This document shows, piece after piece, positions 51,115 through 58,355 of a stretch of 58,355 nucleotides of DNA. The notes beneath the pieces were generated by a model. That model was not told the DNA's origin and did not search any database. It was given only the letters and a program-made list of their open reading frames with translations. Position 1 is the first letter of the stretch. Each line of letters opens with the position of its first letter. Made by a program: the position numbers and the translations under genes. Origin of the DNA: an uncultured Pseudomonas sp. GTDB taxonomy: Bacteria; Pseudomonadota; Gammaproteobacteria; Pseudomonadales; Pseudomonadaceae. The stretch covers positions 1 to 58,355 of the forward strand of contig NZ_CAMPHV010000035.1 of the NCBI RefSeq assembly GCF_946886105.1. The letters are read 5' to 3'.

Positions 51115-51918
51115 ATGAGCCCGCGCCAAACCTGCCTTGCCTGTCTTGACCGTGAGCCGCCCGCAATGTTCGAGGCGGCATTATGGATTGCCGCCGAACA
51201 CGACCCGCACTTGCAGGTGGCCGAGGCGCTGCGCGAGCTCAATTCGTTGCAACAGCAGGTCAATGCCGGCCTCCCCGACTTGCCCGCGACCGAGTTGGCG
51301 CAGCCGCTGCTGCGCCGGCTCAACGAGCTGGATTTTCACCAGGAAGACGAAATGCCGCTGCGCCCCGAGGTCGCGCTGCTGCATCGGGTGTTGGCGCGCC
51401 GCCGCGGGCAGCCGTTATCGCTGGCGTTGCTCGCCTTGGAGCTGGCGCGGCGCTTGGCGATTCCGCTGCAAGGGGTCAACTTCCCCGGCCATTTTCTGCT
51501 GCGCGTACCGGGCGCCGACCATCTGCTCGACCCCTGCGGCGGGCGCCGCCTGTATACCCGCGATTGCCGCGAGCTGCTGATACCCCATCAAGGCGCCGCC
51601 GCCGAGCTCAACGCCGGGCACCTGCAAAGCAGCGACGCGCGCGGCATGCTGCAACGCCTGTCGCGCAACCTGCGCCAGTTGCACCTGCTCAACGAAGACT
51701 ATCTGGCGGCGCTGAAAGACGCCGACCGGGTGATGCAACTGGGAACGCCGGCGCTCGCCGATCACCTGGCGCGCGCCGAACTCTATCAGCGCCTGGAGTG
51801 CCCACAGGCCGAGCGCTTCGACGTGCAGCACGCGCTATTGCTGTGCGACGACCCGGGTCAACACATCCTGCTCAGCGCCCGCCTGCGCCAGCTGAGCCAA
51901 GTGCCGGCGCTGCATTGA
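51115..51918 (+). CDS. SirB1 family (transglutaminase-like N-terminal) protein
   Basis: 267 residues with a SirB1/transglutaminase-like domain (GVNFPGHFLLRVPGADHLLDPCGG) and a helical C-terminal region of TPR type (LSRNLRQLHLLNEDYLAALKDADR). The family's function is unknown; members often lie near protein-release-factor or catabolic genes. GGAGGT ahead of the ATG at 51115 is an excellent ribosome site. It is divergent from leucine dehydrogenase across 238 bases. Confidence 0.85.
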   Translation: MSPRQTCLACLDREPPAMFEAALWIAAEHDPHLQVAEALRELNSLQQQVNAGLPDLPATELAQPLLRRLNELDFHQEDEMPLRPEVALLHRVLARRRGQPLSLALLALELARRLAIPLQGVNFPGHFLLRVPGADHLLDPCGGRRLYTRDCRELLIPHQGAAAELNAGHLQSSDARGMLQRLSRNLRQLHLLNEDYLAALKDADRVMQLGTPALADHLARAELYQRLECPQAERFDVQHALLLCDDPGQHILLSARLRQLSQVPALH

Positions 51919-51959
51919 TGGTGCTGCTGAAAGCTAGCTGTGTAGGCCGCTTTTCCAGG

Positions 51960-51990
51960 CTACGGGCTGGTGCGCACAGCGCACCCTACG
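51960..51990. repeat. Short GTGCGC-type palindrome
   Basis: GCTACGGGCTGGTGCGC followed by AGCGCACCCTAC forms a small hairpin element of the same type as the repeat at 44066. It lies in the 311-base region (51919-52229) between convergent genes. Confidence 0.5.
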
Positions 51991-52024
51991 GACTGCACCA
52001 TGTACCCCTGCCAACGCGCGCTTC

Positions 52025-52102
52025 GTAGCCCGGATGCAATCCGGGGCATCGCGGGTGGCCACAAGACCGGTCCCCGGATTGCGCCGCGCTTATCCAGGCT
52101 AT
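52025..52102. repeat. GTAGCCCGGAT-type palindromic repeat
   Basis: GTAGCCCGGATGCAATCCGG begins at 52025; the answering arm TCCCCGGATTGCGCC...TATCCAGGCTA ends near 52102 with several mismatches. Apart from the two palindromes nothing else is seen in 51919-52229. Confidence 0.75.
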
Positions 52103-52229
52103 GGGCTGTAACCCTTTCAACCATTCAAGCCTGAACGAGGGGCTGGGCGGCACCCCGCTTTAGCCGCGAAAAATTGTCGGCATTTCATTTCGCGAATAAA
52201 GACTAGGCGCCCCACTCCCACAAACACCC

Positions 52230-54770
52230 TTATAGAACCCCCAACGCCTTGGCCCTGGCCACCGCCTGGGTGCGGCGTGCCACGCCGAGTTTGCCGTTGA
52301 TGCGCCGGGCGTGGGTCTTCACCGTGTGCAGGGAGATGAACAAGCGCTCGGCCACTTCCTGGTTGGACAGGCCCTGGGCGATCAGGCTCAGCACCGCCAC
52401 TTCGCGGCTGCTCAGCTGGGTTTCCGCACAGCCCGCGAGTGCTTGACCGGCCTGGGCATGCGGGGCCTCGCTCAGGCCGAACCACAGCGAGTGGTAATTC
52501 AGACGGCTGCGCAACGCTTGCCCGGCTTGCCGCGCCCGGGCGGCCGTCGCGGTATCGCCGACGGCCCCGCAGGCATCGGCGTAAACCAGCCAGAGGTCGC
52601 TGGCGAGCGCTTGCCGCCCCTGCTCCAGAGCCTGATCGAGCAGGCTCTGGAGCGCCTCGCGAACATCCTTGCCCTGCTGTAGATCGAGTTGCAGCAAGAG
52701 CAACTGAAAACGCGGAATCAACTCCGGGAAATTCGGCGGCGGCAGCATGACCTTGACCCGCAACCGGTAGTCGAGCACCCTCGTCGCCACATCCCGCGCG
52801 CGCTCCAGATGGCCTTGCCACATCCACAGGCGGCTACTGGCGAGCAGCAGCACGCCGCGATAAATCGGCTCGCTGACCCGCTGGCGCTGCATCGTGCGCT
52901 CGGCCTGCGCCAGGCGGGCGAAGGCCTCGGCCGTGTCGCCGTTGCACGCGGCCAACTCGGCCAAGCCGAGATAACCGTGGAATGCCGCCGGATCGCCGCA
53001 GACCAGGACCTGTTCCAGGCCGCTGTGCAATAACCCGGCCGCCGTGTCGCGATGCCCCTGGCGCAGGGCCAGGCGCCCGAGCCGCAACTGAATCCGCCCG
53101 AACACCGGGGTCTGGCGTAATTGCGGCCCATCCATCTGCTTGAGCACCCGCTGCAACAGTGCCTCGGCGCGGACGAACTCGCCACGGGCCTCCAGCAGCA
53201 AGCCATGATCCAGCTCCAACAATGCTTCGAACACCATGCTGCCGCACAGCCGCGCCTGTTTCAGCGCCTGATAGCTGAGCTGCTGGGCGAGTTCCAGATT
53301 GCCCTCGCCGATGGCCACCAGGGTCAGCGCCGAACGGCACAACAAGGACTGCGCCCAGGCGCCTTCCGGCAACCCCGGCAAGGCGTCCAGCAGGTTGTCG
53401 CGGGCATCCTGCGCACAGCCGCGGCCGTACGCCGCAATACCCTTGATGGCCTGCCATTGGGCGAACAGCTCGCGGGTACGCGAACCGTCCGCGCGCGGCT
53501 GAAAACGCACCAGGTCGTCGACGCAATCCTCGGCTTCCTCAATCCGCCCACTCAACAACAGCGCCCAGGCGTTAAGCAGAATCAGCCGCGGCGTGCTGAC
53601 CAACAGGCTGTCCGGCAATTCCGTGCGCCAGCGCAGAATCAAGGCGAGATCCTGGCCCTGGAGTAGTTGTTCTTCGGTGAAGCGCTCGAGAAAGCTCGCA
53701 GCCACCTCGGGCTGGCCGCCCTTGAGTGCGTGCTCCACTGCCGTGCGCACATCGCCGCGGGCTGCGAACCATTGGCTGGCGTGCAGATGCAGGCTGGCGC
53801 AGGGCGCGGCCTTGGCGCGCTGCTGCAACAGGGTGGTCAAGGGTGGGAACACCTCGAACCAATCCGCCTGGTCTTCGAGTTCGTCGATGAATAGACCGCG
53901 GGCGCGCAGCGCCTGCAACCAGGCGGCGCCTTCGCCCACGCCCAGCAAATGCTCGCAGAGTTCGTCGTTGAAACGCGGAATCTGCGCCAACTGGCACAGC
54001 GCGTCATGCAGTTCGGCCGGCAAATCGTGCAGCACTTCATGCTCGATATAGTCGCGCAGCAGCAGGCTGTGCTCCTCGCACTGCGCCGTTCCGCCGCTCT
54101 CGCGTCCGCCTTGGATGGTCAGCAGGCGCAACGCCGCCGGCCAGCCCCGGGTCAGCGCATGGAGACTGTCCGCGCGGGGGCTTTGCGCATAATTCGCCTG
54201 TTGCAGCCAGGTCGTCACTTCATCGACGCTGAACGTCAGATCGCTGCCGTTCAGTTCCAGCAGCTCTCCATCCAGCAACAGGCGCGGCAAGTTGCACGCC
54301 GGTCGGCGACGGCTACCCAGCCACCAGCGCAAGCCATCCGCCGAAGCGCTGAGCAAACGGTCGAGGCAGGCATCGAGTTCGGCATCCGGCTCGCGCGGAT
54401 AGTCGTCGAGCAGTATCCACAGGTCGCGCTCTTCACGTTGCAGAGCAACGATCAGCTCGGCTTCGAGCACCGTCGGCGAGTAACCGAGCAGCTCGGCAAG
54501 TTGCCGGCAAAGCTGCGCCGCGGACCAGGTCCGCCCACCGAAATTGAGCCATAGCGGCGTACATTCGGCGGGACATTCGCGGGCACAATCGGCGAGCAAT
54601 ACCGACTTGCCGAACCCAGCCGGAGCGACCAGCAGGCGCAGCCGGCAGTCCACTTCGAGCAGCCTGCGCTGCAACCGTTCACGCTGGATATGCCCGGGCG
54701 GCGGGCGCAGCGACACGCTTCTGGCACAAGGCGAAGGTGCTACGGACATGGAGACGGAATAAACGCTCAT
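52230..54770 (-). CDS. MalT-type ATP-binding LuxR family regulator
   Basis: 846 residues in the STAND/MalT architecture: an N-terminal NTPase with Walker A APAGFGKS (49-56) and Walker B-like LWILLDDYP, a long TPR-like helical middle, and a C-terminal LuxR HTH (LSSREVAVLSLIAQGLSNQEVAERL, then SLHTVKTHARRI). An inducer and ATP should drive oligomerisation and activation. It lies just downstream of the DUF1329-DUF1302 genes in the same direction, a common neighbourhood in pseudomonads, and probably activates them. Confidence 0.9.
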   Translation of the reverse strand: MSVYSVSMSVAPSPCARSVSLRPPPGHIQRERLQRRLLEVDCRLRLLVAPAGFGKSVLLADCARECPAECTPLWLNFGGRTWSAAQLCRQLAELLGYSPTVLEAELIVALQREERDLWILLDDYPREPDAELDACLDRLLSASADGLRWWLGSRRRPACNLPRLLLDGELLELNGSDLTFSVDEVTTWLQQANYAQSPRADSLHALTRGWPAALRLLTIQGGRESGGTAQCEEHSLLLRDYIEHEVLHDLPAELHDALCQLAQIPRFNDELCEHLLGVGEGAAWLQALRARGLFIDELEDQADWFEVFPPLTTLLQQRAKAAPCASLHLHASQWFAARGDVRTAVEHALKGGQPEVAASFLERFTEEQLLQGQDLALILRWRTELPDSLLVSTPRLILLNAWALLLSGRIEEAEDCVDDLVRFQPRADGSRTRELFAQWQAIKGIAAYGRGCAQDARDNLLDALPGLPEGAWAQSLLCRSALTLVAIGEGNLELAQQLSYQALKQARLCGSMVFEALLELDHGLLLEARGEFVRAEALLQRVLKQMDGPQLRQTPVFGRIQLRLGRLALRQGHRDTAAGLLHSGLEQVLVCGDPAAFHGYLGLAELAACNGDTAEAFARLAQAERTMQRQRVSEPIYRGVLLLASSRLWMWQGHLERARDVATRVLDYRLRVKVMLPPPNFPELIPRFQLLLLQLDLQQGKDVREALQSLLDQALEQGRQALASDLWLVYADACGAVGDTATAARARQAGQALRSRLNYHSLWFGLSEAPHAQAGQALAGCAETQLSSREVAVLSLIAQGLSNQEVAERLFISLHTVKTHARRINGKLGVARRTQAVARAKALGVL

Positions 54771-54867
54771 GACTTTTCGTACTGCTTTATTCGAATTATC
54801 AGTCCATCAGGCTAGCCCTCAATCGGCCAGACCGACAGCTGTATTACCCCCTCTGATAGTGATCAAT

Positions 54868-54893
54868 AAAAAAGGCGGCCCGCGAGGGCCGCC
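54868..54893 (-). terminator. Intrinsic terminator after the DUF1329 gene
   Basis: On the minus strand GGCGGCCC - TCGC - GGGCCGCC (54874-54893) forms a perfect 8-bp stem and is followed by a run of six U (54868-54873). It lies 33 bases after the DUF1329 stop and separates that gene from the LuxR regulator. Confidence 0.9.
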
Positions 54894-54926
54894 CGAATTA
54901 GTACAGGAGCAACAAGTGCTTGACGC

Positions 54927-56300
54927 TTAACGCACCCCGGAACTACGCAGTGCAGCTGGGGTGTAGTCGGCACCGCGGGCCTCGAAGCCGAAGCTGTAAG
55001 CCGACTTCTCTTCGTTTTTCATACCCAGGGCCAGGTAGCGGCCGGCAACCAGGTCATACAGCGCCTCCAGGGTGTAGCCCGTCATTTTGTGGTGGTAGTA
55101 ACTCTGTGCATGCCCCTCGGCGACGCGCCACAACTGACCGCGGCCGTCGTAGTGGTCGACCAGGGCCAGCTGCCAGCTGTCTTCGTCGAAGTACATGTGG
55201 CGTTTGGCATAGATGTGCCGCTCGCCGGACTTCAGCGTGGCCTCCACTTCCCAGACCCGGTGCAACTCGTAGCGGGTCAGGTCCTGGTTGATATGGCCGG
55301 CCTTGATCACGTCGTCGTACTTCAGCGCGGGCGAGTCCAGCTTGTAGGCGTTGTAGGGGATATACATCTCCTTCTTGCCCACCAGCTTCCAGTCGTAACG
55401 GTCCGGCGCACCGGAGAACAGGTCGAAGTTGTCCGCGGTGCGCATGCCGTCGGCGGCGGTACCCGGGCCGTCGTAGGCAACCTGCGGGGCGCGGCGCACG
55501 CGGCGCTGACCGGCGTTGTAGATCCACGCCAGGCGCGGTTCCTTGACCTGGTCGATGGTCTCGTGCACCAGCAGCACGTTACCCGCCAAGCGCGACGGCG
55601 CGGTTACCCGCTGCTTGAAGTAGAGCAGCACGTTGGCGGCCTTTGCCGGGTCGACATCGGACATATCCGAGGGGAAGGCGATTTCGTCCTCGAACTTGAC
55701 CAGGCTGTAGGAACCGTTGGTCTGCGGCGTCGCCTGGGTGATTTCACGGCGCACGTTGCCACCGCGGTAGCGGGTGATGTGGTTCCACACCACCTCAACC
55801 CCGTTCTTGGGGATCGGGAAGGCGTAGTAACGGCTGTCGCTGAAGTTCTGCAGGCCGTTGCCGCCGTCGATGCTGGTGGTATTGAGCGCGCTCTGCTTCG
55901 CCGCGGCATAGATTTCATCCGGCACCGCAACGCTGCGATGGGTCGGATAAACCGGGATCTTGTAGCTGTCCGGGTAGCGCTTGAGCATCGCCATTTGCCC
56001 TGGGGACAGCTTGTCCTGGTACTGCTCGGCGTTACTCGCGGTAATGGTGAACAGCGGTTGCTCGCTGGCGAATGGATCGGCCAGGAAGCCCTTGTCGTCG
56101 ACTGCGGCGGCGGTGGTCGAAAGACCGCCGGTCCAAGCCGGAATGGTGCCGTCGGCGTTGCCGGCCATTTCCGCGCCCAGCGGCGTCAGGCTGGTGCCCA
56201 GTTTTGCGGCTTCGTCCGCGGAAACCGCCGCCATTACGCTGCTGGCCAACAAGCTCAGCGCCAACGCTCCGGTTTGCAGGATTCTTGTAGTTTTCATCAT
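54927..56300 (-). CDS. DUF1329 domain protein, secreted
   Basis: 457 residues. A signal peptide of about 24 residues ends SSVMAAV. The body has the family's LSPGQMAMLKRYPDSYKIPV, NHITRYRGGN and DGMRTADNFDLFSGAPDRYDW segments. These periplasmic proteins resemble LolA/LolB-like outer-membrane lipoprotein factors and occur beside DUF1302 beta-barrel proteins, often in lipid or sterol-like substrate uptake or esterase contexts. The gene starts 25 bases after the DUF1302 stop and ends at a strong terminator. ATG at 56300; the next codon is also ATG. Confidence 0.88.
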   Translation of the reverse strand: MMKTTRILQTGALALSLLASSVMAAVSADEAAKLGTSLTPLGAEMAGNADGTIPAWTGGLSTTAAAVDDKGFLADPFASEQPLFTITASNAEQYQDKLSPGQMAMLKRYPDSYKIPVYPTHRSVAVPDEIYAAAKQSALNTTSIDGGNGLQNFSDSRYYAFPIPKNGVEVVWNHITRYRGGNVRREITQATPQTNGSYSLVKFEDEIAFPSDMSDVDPAKAANVLLYFKQRVTAPSRLAGNVLLVHETIDQVKEPRLAWIYNAGQRRVRRAPQVAYDGPGTAADGMRTADNFDLFSGAPDRYDWKLVGKKEMYIPYNAYKLDSPALKYDDVIKAGHINQDLTRYELHRVWEVEATLKSGERHIYAKRHMYFDEDSWQLALVDHYDGRGQLWRVAEGHAQSYYHHKMTGYTLEALYDLVAGRYLALGMKNEEKSAYSFGFEARGADYTPAALRSSGVR

Positions 56301-56325
56301 GTATGGATCCTTTACGCTGCGTTGA

Positions 56326-58095
56326 TCAGAAGTTCACACCAAAGCTCAGGGCGACAAAGTCACGATCGATGGTCGTGTTGTAGTCGCCACCGAAGAAATC
56401 GGTGTAGCTGAGGCTGGCGTTGTATGTGTTCTGGTAGTCGGCGTTGAGGCCGACGCTGATGGCTTTGCTGCCTTCGTTGAAGTTCGGCCCGTAACCGTCG
56501 ACGTCATGCGACCAAGCGACGCTCGGCGTCAGGTTGATCCCGGCGAACACGTTGCTGTAGTCGGCGCTGGCGCGCACGCGGTAGCCCCAGGAGTTGCTGG
56601 TGAAGAAGCCGTCGTCGTTACATTCGTCGGGGTTGGCGCTGTTCAGGGCAGCGCAGCTGAGTGGACCTAGAGCAGCAAAGTCCCCGATGCCGTATACCGG
56701 ATCGCGGCCGAAGCGCAGCTCGCCGAGGTCGTTGTCGATACCACTGACGTGGTTGTAACCAACTTCGCCGACCAGAGTCAGGCGGCTGGCACCGAGCACC
56801 CGATCGAAAAACTGCACGGCGCTGATTTGCGCCTGAGTGACGTGCTTGCGCACATAGCCCTGAATCTCCTCACCGGCAACGTTTTGTGCATGACCACTGA
56901 CAAAAACCGGTGTGGTCGGCACGCCAAGGGCGGCGAACGTCAGATCGGTGGAGTTAATCGAGATCGGCATATTCGGCCGATAACTGAGTTCGCCGGACAG
57001 CGCGGTGCCACCGACGTTGGTCTGGAAGCTCAAGCCGTAGAGCCGGATATCTTCCGGATATTCGAGAAAATAATTGGCACCCGGAGCCCCAGGGATGAGA
57101 AGCCCTGAAGGAGTAGTGGTGCGCGTAAAACTGCCGTTCGGGGTACGGCTGTGGTAGTTCATCGCATAAAGGCCGAACTCGGTGTCGTTCAGCGACTCGG
57201 CGAACCAGCGCAGCGCTACACCGAACTGACCGCTATCGCGAGCGTCACGATCACCAGCACGTGGAACATAGGTATTGCCAGGAAACACGTTGGCCGACTC
57301 GCCTGGCGGCAGGTCTGCGCCGAACACCGTCAAACGGTCGTCACAACCATCCGCACCGGTATCGCCACCGGAGAAGAAGGTGCCGCAGTTATCGATAACG
57401 GTCTGGTCCCATTCCAGCTGGTAGAAGGCTTCCATGCTCAGCGTGTCGGTCAGGCTCTGCGATACATAGAGCATATTGACCGGAATCAGGCCTTCCTTGA
57501 TTTCCGCGCCGGGGCGACGGAATGCGGCGGCGTCGACCGGGTTGATCGAATTGATTGAGTTCTGAATAAAGGTGCTCTCGCCCCAGCTGACCACCTGCTT
57601 ACCGACCCGCACACTGCCCGGCAAAGAGCCGATGCTGTAGTTGTGGTAGACGAAGGCATCGAGAATCTGCGCGCCTGAGGCTTGCGCGGCTTCCTTGCGG
57701 TTGTGATCGTCGATGTCATAGAGCAGCCGCTGCTCGTCTTTGGTCTCGAAGTCGTACCAATACTTGCCGCGGATAAACACCCCGCTATCGCCGTATTTCA
57801 ATTCCAGGTCGTGAATACCCTTGAAGATCTTCGAGAAGGTTTCGCCCTTCTTGAAGTTCAACCGGCCGTCATCGTTGGTCTGCGATGACGCTTCGCCGCC
57901 ATTGCGGGTACCGACAAAGGCCGGTTCCGCCCCACGCACCGACCAGCTGGCCCCCACCGACAGCGCGGAATCGAACTGCGCCTCGACCTCGCCGATATTG
58001 AACGTGATCGCCTGAACGGGCGCGACACAGCCTAAAGCGACGGCAACAGCCAGTGCGCAGGGCTGGAAGACGGCATGCCTTGTTTTTGTTGTCAT
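56326..58095 (-). CDS. DUF1302 domain protein, probable outer-membrane beta-barrel
   Basis: 589 residues. A signal peptide of about 29 residues ends APVQAI, then alternating strands rich in aromatics (FNIGEVEAQFDSALSVGASW) and a C-terminal Phe (FVALSFGVNF), as in outer-membrane barrels. DUF1302 proteins sit with DUF1329 and often with hydrophobic-substrate catabolic genes; a channel or surface role is likely but not proven. AGGAG precedes the ATG at 58095. First gene of the pair; its promoter must lie in the 260 bases to the window end, where no other feature is seen. Confidence 0.88.
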   Translation of the reverse strand: MTTKTRHAVFQPCALAVAVALGCVAPVQAITFNIGEVEAQFDSALSVGASWSVRGAEPAFVGTRNGGEASSQTNDDGRLNFKKGETFSKIFKGIHDLELKYGDSGVFIRGKYWYDFETKDEQRLLYDIDDHNRKEAAQASGAQILDAFVYHNYSIGSLPGSVRVGKQVVSWGESTFIQNSINSINPVDAAAFRRPGAEIKEGLIPVNMLYVSQSLTDTLSMEAFYQLEWDQTVIDNCGTFFSGGDTGADGCDDRLTVFGADLPPGESANVFPGNTYVPRAGDRDARDSGQFGVALRWFAESLNDTEFGLYAMNYHSRTPNGSFTRTTTPSGLLIPGAPGANYFLEYPEDIRLYGLSFQTNVGGTALSGELSYRPNMPISINSTDLTFAALGVPTTPVFVSGHAQNVAGEEIQGYVRKHVTQAQISAVQFFDRVLGASRLTLVGEVGYNHVSGIDNDLGELRFGRDPVYGIGDFAALGPLSCAALNSANPDECNDDGFFTSNSWGYRVRASADYSNVFAGINLTPSVAWSHDVDGYGPNFNEGSKAISVGLNADYQNTYNASLSYTDFFGGDYNTTIDRDFVALSFGVNF

Positions 58096-58355
58096 GCGGC
58101 TCTCCTGGAAAGCATGGTTTCGTGTTGAAGTGCCAAGCTAACCAGCGCCACCTGCATGGATAAGCGCCCGAAAGAGGTATTCGTCCGTCAACCGAAAGAG
58201 TGAATCGCAGTCCCCGGTGGGCGTTTGACGCCGCCCCATGGGTCGCCGCAATGGGGCGCCATAGCGTCGGTGAATACCCCTACATCTCACCACCCACCGA
58301 TCACGACAAAGCGTCGTCCGCCGGCTAGGCTAGCCGGCACACCGAACCTCAGGAC

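Noticed and set aside
55089..56411. 440-codon plus-strand open frame over the DUF1329 gene
   Set aside because: Antisense shadow; the minus-strand protein has a signal peptide, family motifs and a terminator.

Overview
The window is GC-rich chromosomal DNA of a Pseudomonas-type gammaproteobacterium. Evidence: the alginate genes algF-algA, a class II PHA synthase with PhaG, a leucine dehydrogenase/branched-chain 2-oxoacid dehydrogenase operon, DUF1302/DUF1329 outer-membrane-associated proteins with a MalT-type LuxR regulator, CTG-N10-CAG LexA boxes, and a dispersed family of GTAGCCCGGAT palindromic repeats. No rRNA, tRNA or CRISPR array was seen.

Layout. 1-2407: end of the alginate operon. 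2523-9706: housekeeping and detoxification genes (SDR, two hotdog thioesterases, Zn-alcohol dehydrogenase, GST, MarR, EamA exporter, M23 peptidase). 9894-14809: an orphan periplasmic binding protein, then a lipid-related trio (desaturase, DUF2156 acyltransferase-like protein, PF10118 protein) divergent from an AraC regulator. 14977-18240: SNF2/SWIM helicase and SOS-controlled yebG. 18286-21371: repeats, then phaC and phaG side by side. 21886-23019: class V aminotransferase.

23175-28254 is a clearly AT-richer island of five overlapping minus-strand genes: XRE regulator, gamma-type N6-adenine DNA methyltransferase, a 747-residue protein with two GHKL ATPase folds (HSP90/MORC-like at the N-terminus, histidine-kinase-like with an H-box at the C-terminus), a receiver-domain protein with all REC catalytic residues, and an HNH nuclease. 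It reads as a phosphorelay coupled to a modification/nuclease pair and is the best candidate for an undescribed defence-type system here.

28631-35045: AraC regulator with a fosmidomycin-resistance-type exporter, a VOC protein, a second orphan binding protein, and a natural EgtB-EgtD fusion for ergothioneine synthesis. 35365-36045: orphan GspC-like protein. 36592-40545: a PAAR-centred, probable type VI secretion cargo module: secreted protein, small membrane protein, PAAR protein, a putative effector with a clan-CD-like His-Gly/Ala-Cys pair, an overlapping candidate immunity protein and a membrane-anchored CHAP amidase. 40639-46384: VOC protein, glutamine-amidotransferase-like protein, topB behind a strong LexA box, and an ArsR-controlled sulfite dehydrogenase/cytochrome c pair with a 30-bp operator-like palindrome. 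46391-51918: E2-E1beta-E1alpha-leucine dehydrogenase operon and a divergent SirB1-type protein. 52230-58095: MalT-like LuxR regulator, DUF1329 and DUF1302 proteins.

Start codons were chosen from Shine-Dalgarno spacing and family alignment from memory. Function calls rest on motifs and recalled family sequences; no database search was run.
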